Source: JBOGZI01 sp050697275
GTDB taxonomy: Bacteria > Actinomycetota > Thermoleophilia > Solirubrobacterales > 70-9
Assembly (NCBI GenBank): GCA_050697275.1
Contig: JBOGZI010000178.1
Coordinates: 1 to 19,952, forward strand
Direction of reading: 5' to 3'
DNA: 19,952 bases
Shown here: piece after piece, positions 15,545-19,952 of the stretch
Numbering within the stretch: the first letter of the stretch is position 1
Layout: every line of letters starts with the position of its first letter
Position numbers and translations under genes: made by a program
Notes under the pieces: model-generated
The model's database searches: none
Seen by the model: the letters and a program-made list of their open reading frames with translations, nothing else
Told to the model about the DNA's origin: nothing

Positions 15545-16435
15545 CTAGGCGTCCCTGATCCGCTTCGCCAGCCGCCCGCCCTGGCCCGAGGCCGCGGCCC
15601 TCTCGGCCCGGCCCTCGGGAAGCTGGACCCCGCGCGCCTCGGCGAGGTCGGCCAGCCGCTGGCGCTCCGAGTCCTGTTTCGCCCAGAGCAGGAAGAGCCA
15701 GGCCAGGGTCCCCAGGGTGATCAGCCCTCCCTCGAGGGTCATGATCACCCCGGCCGTGCCCTGGTCGGTGAGCGGCGAGATCCCGAACTCCGCCTCGCCG
15801 GGCCCGTAGTCGGGATAGAAGACGGTGTTGGACCACATGAAGGCGTTGCCGAGCACGGTCCCCGCGAAGCGGACGCCGACCACGTAGCCGAACTTCGCGG
15901 GGAGCCCGAACCAGCTCGGCTGGGGCAGCGGGCCGACCAGCGGCATCCACATCAGCACCCCGAAGCCGATGAAGCATGCGTGCTGCAGGGCGTGCAGGGG
16001 CTCGCTGGCGAGTGCCCCCTGATAGAGGACGGGCAGATGCCAGACGTAGAGATTGACCACCCAGAGCGGTAGCGCGATCAGGGGGTGGGTCAGGCTGCGC
16101 AGCCACCCGAACCAGCGGATCGCGAGCAGCGGCTGGAGCAACGGCCCGGTCAGCCCGAGCACCATCAGGAAGGCCCCGATGTCCCCCATCAGCAGGTGCT
16201 GGGACATGTGGGCGAGCAGCAGCTCCTCGCCCATGTGCGCGAGCGGAGAGGCGAAGGCGGCGGCGATCACGGCGAGCCCCGCCGCGAAACAGGCGATTCG
16301 CCAACCCGGCACGGGCCGGCCCTCGCCCGCCAGCGCGATCGCGCGCAGGGCGTAGGCCGCTCCCACGACCGTCAGGCCGGCGAGCTGCAGCGGCTCCCAG
16401 GCGCCGCCGCCGACATGCGCGAGCAGCGGGGTCAT
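15545..16435 (-). CDS. ctaG: CtaG-type cytochrome c oxidase assembly protein
   Basis: A polytopic membrane protein of 296 residues from the caa3-type CtaG family, linked to assembly (probably copper delivery) of aa3/caa3 cytochrome c oxidase. About seven hydrophobic helices are visible. Family-typical features include the SPLAHMGEELLLAHMSQHLLMGD region (about 63-85) with several His and Met residues, the Trp/His-rich WVVNLYVWHLPVLYQ (about 125-139), and HALQHACFIGFGVLMW (148-163). The C-terminus is a charged cytoplasmic tail (SERQRLADLAEARG). No cox structural genes are in the window, so its partner oxidase lies elsewhere. The ATG at 16435 has a TACGCT box 8 nt upstream. It lies 48 bp after the MEDS-regulator stop and is followed closely by the spermidine-synthase-like gene. 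Confidence 0.9.
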   Translation of the reverse strand: MTPLLAHVGGGAWEPLQLAGLTVVGAAYALRAIALAGEGRPVPGWRIACFAAGLAVIAAAFASPLAHMGEELLLAHMSQHLLMGDIGAFLMVLGLTGPLLQPLLAIRWFGWLRSLTHPLIALPLWVVNLYVWHLPVLYQGALASEPLHALQHACFIGFGVLMWMPLVGPLPQPSWFGLPAKFGYVVGVRFAGTVLGNAFMWSNTVFYPDYGPGEAEFGISPLTDQGTAGVIMTLEGGLITLGTLAWLFLLWAKQDSERQRLADLAEARGVQLPEGRAERAAASGQGGRLAKRIRDA

Positions 16436-16443
16436 CCAACGCC

Positions 16444-16449
16444 AGCGTA
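16444..16449 (-). promoter_or_regulatory. Candidate -10 box of ctaG
   Basis: TACGCT on the minus strand matches TAnnnT and lies 8 nt before ATG 16435. It abuts the GAGGGC/GCCCTC hairpin, so transcription of ctaG may start separately from the upstream regulator gene. Confidence 0.3.
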
Positions 16450-16465
16450 GAGGGCCGGCGCCCTC
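16450..16465 (-). terminator. Perfect 6-bp hairpin between the MEDS regulator and ctaG
   Basis: GAGGGC-GCCG-GCCCTC forms a perfect stem of 6 bp with a 4-nt loop, 18 nt downstream of the regulator stop. It has no U-tract, so it may only slow transcription or stabilise a 3' end. Confidence 0.3.
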
Positions 16466-16483
16466 GCCCGGGCGGTCGGGCCG

Positions 16484-17416
16484 CTAGGCGATCTCCATCC
16501 GGACCCGGATGATCGTGCCCGCCGGGTTCGAGCGGATCTGGACCAGGTCGGAGACCTGATTGACGAGCCAGAGGCCGCGGCCGCCCAGCTGCTCCGGCGA
16601 GGGGCGCCACCGGCCCACCAGCGGCTCCTCCATCCTGCCCTCGTCATGGATCTCGCAGAGGAGGGCTCCATCCTCGCGCCAGACCCGGGCGATCCCCCTT
16701 CCTCCGCCGTGGCGCACGCTGTTGGTGGCGAGCTCGCTGACCACCAGCGCGAAGTCGGCGACGCGCCCTTGATCGAGGCCGGCACGGGCCGCCATCCCGG
16801 AGATCTCGCGCCGCAGCGCCGGGACCTGCTCGCGGCTGAAGGCGAAGCCCTCCGCCTCCAGCGGGGCCGGGGTGAGGGGCCCCACGAACGGGCGCCCGCT
16901 CGAATCCGCCTCGTAGGAGTCGCTGGGCCGCTGTGCCCCGGCCTCGGAGACGCTCGGATGCGTCGCCCGCGCCCCCGCGATCACGTCCGCCGGGAGGCCG
17001 TCACGGTCGTAGGGGCAGAGCAGCTTCCACGGGGTCCCGCCGTCGAACGTCAGGTTGAGCAGCGACTCGTGGTGCTGGCACTCGACGATCTCGTCGGGAC
17101 GGCGGCCGGGCCAGATCGGCTCGCCGATCCCGCGCACCCGCCGACCCTCTACGGCGTGCTCAGCGACGAAGTCGCGCCACGCGGGGATGATCCGCGCCGG
17201 ATTGGTCCCGAGCTCGACCATGTCGGTGAACCGGATCCGCTTGCCGTCGCCGCCGAGCTCCGACTGAAGCAGGCGGAGCCTCGCCCTGCCCGCGGCGACG
17301 AGGATCGGCTCCTCCGCCTCGAGCCCGGCGCGAATGAACGGGATCGTGCCGGCGAGGAACTCGTCCTCGCCGCCGTAGAGGAGAGCCTCGTGGTGAAATC
17401 CGTTCGCCGCGCTCAG
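16484..17416 (-). CDS. MEDS-domain sensor with anti-sigma-factor-type ATPase domain (CTG start)
   Basis: A 310-residue regulator without membrane segments. Residues about 7-180 form a MEDS (DcmR-type sensory) domain: FHHEALLYGGEDEFLAG at the N-terminus, VELGTNPARIIPAWRDF (67-83), RGIGEPIWPGR (95-105), ECQHHESLLN, and LLCPYDRDGLP (133-143). Residues about 190-308 form an RsbW/SpoIIAB-type HATPase: N-box ELATNSVRHGG with E228 and N232, G1 box DEG at 258-260, and G2 box GGRGLWLV (278-285). There is no HisKA dimerisation helix, so it is more likely an anti-sigma or protein-Ser kinase type than a classical histidine kinase. The usual ATG call (17221) would cut the MEDS domain by 65 residues. The frame extends to CTG 17416 with GGAGGT at ideal spacing and a TGA just upstream. 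No sigma factor or antagonist is adjacent. Confidence 0.88.
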   Translation of the reverse strand: MSAANGFHHEALLYGGEDEFLAGTIPFIRAGLEAEEPILVAAGRARLRLLQSELGGDGKRIRFTDMVELGTNPARIIPAWRDFVAEHAVEGRRVRGIGEPIWPGRRPDEIVECQHHESLLNLTFDGGTPWKLLCPYDRDGLPADVIAGARATHPSVSEAGAQRPSDSYEADSSGRPFVGPLTPAPLEAEGFAFSREQVPALRREISGMAARAGLDQGRVADFALVVSELATNSVRHGGGRGIARVWREDGALLCEIHDEGRMEEPLVGRWRPSPEQLGGRGLWLVNQVSDLVQIRSNPAGTIIRVRMEIA

Positions 17417-17421
17417 TACCG

Positions 17422-17427
17422 ACCTCC
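17422..17427 (-). promoter_or_regulatory. Ribosome binding site deciding the CTG start of the MEDS regulator
   Basis: GGAGGT on the minus strand is followed by CGGTA and CTG AGC GCG. The in-frame TGA lies only a few codons upstream, and no ATG, GTG or TTG occurs before codon 66. Confidence 0.8.
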
Positions 17428-17499
17428 ATCAACCCGCGCGCTGATGACCTCGAGTCCCCCAGGTCGAGAAGCTCATCCCCGGGACCACACCTCGCCAAA

Positions 17500-17516
17500 C
17501 CCGGCCGGCCGCCGGG
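17500..17516 (-). terminator. Possible terminator after the secreted hydrolase gene
   Basis: On the minus strand CCCGGC-GGCCG-GCCGGG forms a perfect 6-bp stem with a 5-nt loop, followed by TTT. It lies about 30 nt past the hydrolase stop and upstream of the MEDS gene. The U-tract is short, so strength is doubtful. Confidence 0.35.
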
Positions 17517-17547
17517 ACAAGGCCGCTGTCATCCCGCTGACCTGGGC

Positions 17548-18804
17548 TCAGCGTGGCGGCGGAAGCAGCGCCCGGAGGAAGGCGAGCGCGTCCGCCTGCG
17601 AGGCGAACGGGATGTCGCCGTGGCCCACGCCGGGGTACTTCCTGTAGGTGACCTTGTTCCCGGCGCCCACCAGCTCGCCGTTGAGCTGGTCGGTGAAGTT
17701 CGGGAACACGGTCATGTCCGCCTCGCCCTGGGCGATCATGATCGGCGCCCGGGTCCGCACCAGCGGGTTCATCTTCGCCAGCTGGGGCAGTAGAGGCGAC
17801 AGGTCCGAGCCCTGCCGCTGGATCTCGGACGGCGGGACGCTGCCGAGCCGACTGGAAGACCCGAGCTGCCCGATGCACTCCCTCTGCAGGAACGGGTAGA
17901 AGGCGAGCACCCGGTCGGAGAGGATCGCCCGGACGTTGATCGCCTTCGACTGCGTCGAGGCGCCGTCGACGATCAGCACGGCGAGTGCCGTCAACCCGCT
18001 CGGCGAGGTCAGCACCGGCAGCAGCGAGACCTGCTCGACTATGTGGGAGGCGGGGGCGAAGGCGACCGTGCCGCGCAGTTTCAGGCCCTTGGCCCAGGCC
18101 TTCGCCAGGCCGGCCGCGAACAGCGCGGCCTGGCCGCCCTGCGAATGCCCGGCCACCAGGAAGCGCCGGCCGATCCGATCGTCGAGCTCACGCGCGGCCC
18201 TGACGATGTCGAGCACGCCTCGGCCCTCGGAGACGCCGATCAGGTACGGGTGGTTGCCCCGGGTGCCCAGACCCGGGTAGTCGGTGCGCACCACCGCGTA
18301 GCCCGCCCGCAGCCACTCGTTGAGCAGCGGATCGATGTAGGCGCTGCCGCCGTTCAACGGCCCGCCGACGCGGTCGCGCGAGGGCGCGCAGACGTCGGCG
18401 ACGCCGGTGGTCCCGTGCGCGAAGGTGATCACGGGCCAGCCCCGCTTCGGAGCCTTGCCCTTCGGCACGCTCAACGAGCCCGAGACGGCGATCCGCTTTC
18501 CCTGCGGGCTGCGGGAGGAGTAGAGGACCAGCTTCGTGTAGCGGGCATCGGCGAGCTTGGGAATGCCGGTCGCCCCCCGCGCCCAGATCAAGTCGCCGTG
18601 CTGCTTCGGAAGGGGCTTCGGCGGCTTCTTGTAGAAGGCTCCGCCCTTGGGGCCCTTGACGACCTTGTCCTCGTCGCCCTTCTTCCCGTCGCTGCGCTTG
18701 GCCGCCGGGGCCTGGGCGCAGAGGCCGAGCACCAGGATCCCGGCCGCGACGGCGGCGATCACGAGCGTCATCCGGACGCGAAGCGAGGCGATCTGGGCGC
18801 TCAA
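17548..18804 (-). CDS. Secreted alpha/beta hydrolase (LIP-type lipase/esterase-like)
   Basis: A predicted exported serine hydrolase of 418 residues, resembling the secretory lipase (LIP) group. Residues 13-34 form a signal peptide core followed by QAPAAK, with cleavage likely near 35, and then a Lys/Gly/Pro-rich linker to about residue 70. The hydrolase core has FAHGTTGV (128-135, oxyanion side), the nucleophile elbow GHSQGG with S221, the acid D363 in GEADMTVFP and the base H395 in GVGHGD, so the triad is complete. A four-cysteine count hints at disulphides. The TTG start at 18804 is supported by GAGAGGAG 6 nt upstream. The substrate (lipid ester, cutin-like or other) is not readable. It is divergent from the flippase-like gene. 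Confidence 0.87.
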   Translation of the reverse strand: MSAQIASLRVRMTLVIAAVAAGILVLGLCAQAPAAKRSDGKKGDEDKVVKGPKGGAFYKKPPKPLPKQHGDLIWARGATGIPKLADARYTKLVLYSSRSPQGKRIAVSGSLSVPKGKAPKRGWPVITFAHGTTGVADVCAPSRDRVGGPLNGGSAYIDPLLNEWLRAGYAVVRTDYPGLGTRGNHPYLIGVSEGRGVLDIVRAARELDDRIGRRFLVAGHSQGGQAALFAAGLAKAWAKGLKLRGTVAFAPASHIVEQVSLLPVLTSPSGLTALAVLIVDGASTQSKAINVRAILSDRVLAFYPFLQRECIGQLGSSSRLGSVPPSEIQRQGSDLSPLLPQLAKMNPLVRTRAPIMIAQGEADMTVFPNFTDQLNGELVGAGNKVTYRKYPGVGHGDIPFASQADALAFLRALLPPPR

Positions 18805-18810
18805 CCTGCT

Positions 18811-18818
18811 CTCCTCTC
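18811..18818 (-). promoter_or_regulatory. Ribosome binding site supporting the TTG start of the hydrolase
   Basis: GAGAGGAG on the minus strand, then AGCAGG, then TTG. This favours TTG 18804 over the internal ATG 11 codons later, which has no such site and would begin at the signal-peptide core. Confidence 0.65.
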
Positions 18819-18871
18819 TGGCGGGTTCCGTCCCTGGAGCGGCGTCAATCTAACGCAAACCCCCGGCCGCG

Positions 18872-18877
18872 TAGCTT
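18872..18877 (+). promoter_or_regulatory. Candidate -10 box of the flippase-like gene
   Basis: TAGCTT on the plus strand matches TAnnnT and ends 6 nt before ATG 18884, predicting an mRNA starting at the ATG. An AGGG is present but too close to the ATG to act as a Shine-Dalgarno. Confidence 0.4.
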
Positions 18878-18883
18878 TAGGGC

Positions 18884-19952
18884 ATGACCGCATCGGTCGA
18901 CACCGGCGCCGCCGTCGCGGTCGAGCCGGTCGAGCTGCCCCGGGAGTTCCAGCCGAGGACGCTGCTGCGCCGGACGCTGCAGGCCATGGCGCTTCTCGGA
19001 GCGTTGGCCGCCATCGTCATCTTCGCCCCCGGTCTCGGGGAGGTCCGCGACCTGATGACGGAGGCGAACCCGGGCTGGCTGGCCCTGGCGACGATCCTCG
19101 AGGGGCTCTCCTTTGCCTCCTACGTCGTCATGTTCGGGCCGATCTTCTGCACCGGCCTGAGCTGGCGCCGCAGCTGGCAGATCGGCGGGGCGGAGCTGGC
19201 GATGGGCTCCCTGGTCCCCGCAAGCGGGGCGGGCGGCCTCGCCCTCGGTGCCTGGATCCTCCATCGCGGCGGCATGGACGGGAGGCGAATCGCGCGACGG
19301 TCGGTCGCCTTCTTCCTGATCAAGAGCGGCGTGAACTTCCTCGCCGTGGCGGTGATCGGGACCGCGCTGGCGGTGGGTCTCCTGGGTCCTGAGCTGTCGC
19401 TGTGGCTTACGGCAGTGCCCGCCGCAGTCGCGACCCTGGTGATCGTCGCTGTTGCGCTGCTCCCCCGCCTCGGCCCCGGTCCCGAGCTCGGTTCGGAGGC
19501 CTCCTCCCTACGCCGGGGGATCAGCCACACCCGCAGGGCGGTGATCGACGGCACCGCCGAGGCGATTCAGATCGTCCGCTCGAAGGACGCGCGAGTGCTC
19601 GGCGGCTCCTTCGGCTACTGGGCGTTCGACAACGCCGTGCTCTGGGTCACCTTCCACGCCCTGGGGCTCTCGCCGCCGCTGACGATCATCCTGCTCGGCT
19701 ACCTGATCGGGCAGCTCGGCGGATTGCTGCCGATCCCCGGAGGAATCGGAGGCATCGACGGCGGGCTGATCGGGACGCTGATCGTCTACGGGACGCCCGT
19801 CGCCGGCACGGCCGCGGCGGTGCTGGCCTACCGGGTCATCCTCTTCTGGCTGCCCCTGCTGCTGGGCGGCCTCGCCTTCGCCAACCTGCGGCGCGACATG
19901 CCGAGCGGCAACGAGCTCGCCTCGTGCGCCCCGGCAATCGCGACGCAGACGG
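18884..19952 (+). CDS. UPF0104/YbhN-type flippase-like integral membrane protein (partial)
   Basis: The ATG at 18884 opens 356 codons that leave the window without a stop, so the C-terminus is missing. The family (lysylphosphatidylglycerol synthase TM region / flippase-like domain) consists of polytopic membrane proteins, some proposed to move lipids or lipid-linked sugars. A polar N-terminus of about 30 residues precedes repeated hydrophobic helices. The conserved signature GGLLPIPGGIGGIDGGLIG is present near codons 286-304, together with GSLVPASGAGGLALGA (about 107-122), a related inverted-repeat half. A charged loop (RSKDARVLGG) separates the two halves. No synthase domain is visible in the portion present. 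It is divergent from the secreted hydrolase across a 79-bp gap. Its substrate is unknown. Confidence 0.85.
   Translation, partial: MTASVDTGAAVAVEPVELPREFQPRTLLRRTLQAMALLGALAAIVIFAPGLGEVRDLMTEANPGWLALATILEGLSFASYVVMFGPIFCTGLSWRRSWQIGGAELAMGSLVPASGAGGLALGAWILHRGGMDGRRIARRSVAFFLIKSGVNFLAVAVIGTALAVGLLGPELSLWLTAVPAAVATLVIVAVALLPRLGPGPELGSEASSLRRGISHTRRAVIDGTAEAIQIVRSKDARVLGGSFGYWAFDNAVLWVTFHALGLSPPLTIILLGYLIGQLGGLLPIPGGIGGIDGGLIGTLIVYGTPVAGTAAAVLAYRVILFWLPLLLGGLAFANLRRDMPSGNELASCAPAIATQT

Noticed and set aside
18043..19392. 449-codon plus-strand frame crossing the hydrolase and the start of the flippase-like gene
   Set aside because: It is antisense to one real gene and out of frame with another. 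Both real genes have clear domains and start signals.

Overview
The window is very G+C-rich, with compact genes, several GTG/TTG starts and TAnnnT-type -10 boxes close to start codons. Together with the set of tig, clpP, clpX, valS and folC, this suggests a deep-branching actinobacterium. Thermoleophilia (Solirubrobacterales-like) is my best guess, made from gene order and protein style and not from any search.

Layout. (1) 1-4584, minus strand: valS, folC, a 39-aa membrane peptide and a membrane-anchored double zinc-ribbon protein (cut by the window edge) form one tight run. (2) 4696-4989, plus: a lone 97-aa protein of unknown function, convergent with clpX. (3) 4996-8898, minus: clpX with its own leader, then an apparent operon clpP - secreted M23 peptidase - nitronate monooxygenase. 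(4) 8980-12405: an accessory block between clpP and tig, with a DUF488 protein (+), a methyltransferase/GNAT pair (-) and a frameshifted PaaK/CapK-type adenylate-forming enzyme (+). (5) 12410-13795, minus: tig. (6) 13845-14039, plus: a possible small protein. (7) 14018-17416, minus: MEDS-ATPase regulator, CtaG-type cytochrome oxidase assembly protein, and a membrane-anchored spermidine-synthase-like protein. (8) 17548-18804, minus: a secreted alpha/beta hydrolase, divergent from (9) a UPF0104/YbhN-type flippase-like membrane protein at 18884 running off the right edge.

Working together: Tig, ClpP and ClpX cover folding and degradation of new proteins; ValS and FolC are housekeeping. The methyltransferase, acetyltransferase and CapK-like enzyme resemble parts of a surface-glycan or small-molecule tailoring set, but no glycosyltransferases are present and the ligase is broken.

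The most interesting signals concern translation starts. clpX and the MEDS regulator both appear to begin at CTG: each has a Shine-Dalgarno at normal spacing, an in-frame stop just upstream, no ATG/GTG/TTG in between, and conserved family sequence that needs the extension. folC probably also has a non-standard start. In contrast, valS, clpP, tig, the methyltransferase, the CapK-like gene, ctaG and the flippase-like gene each have a TAnnnT-like (one AATAAT) hexamer 6-9 nt before the start codon, as expected for leaderless mRNAs. I saw no CRISPR array, tRNA, rRNA, insertion sequence or phage gene, and no clearly new multi-gene system.
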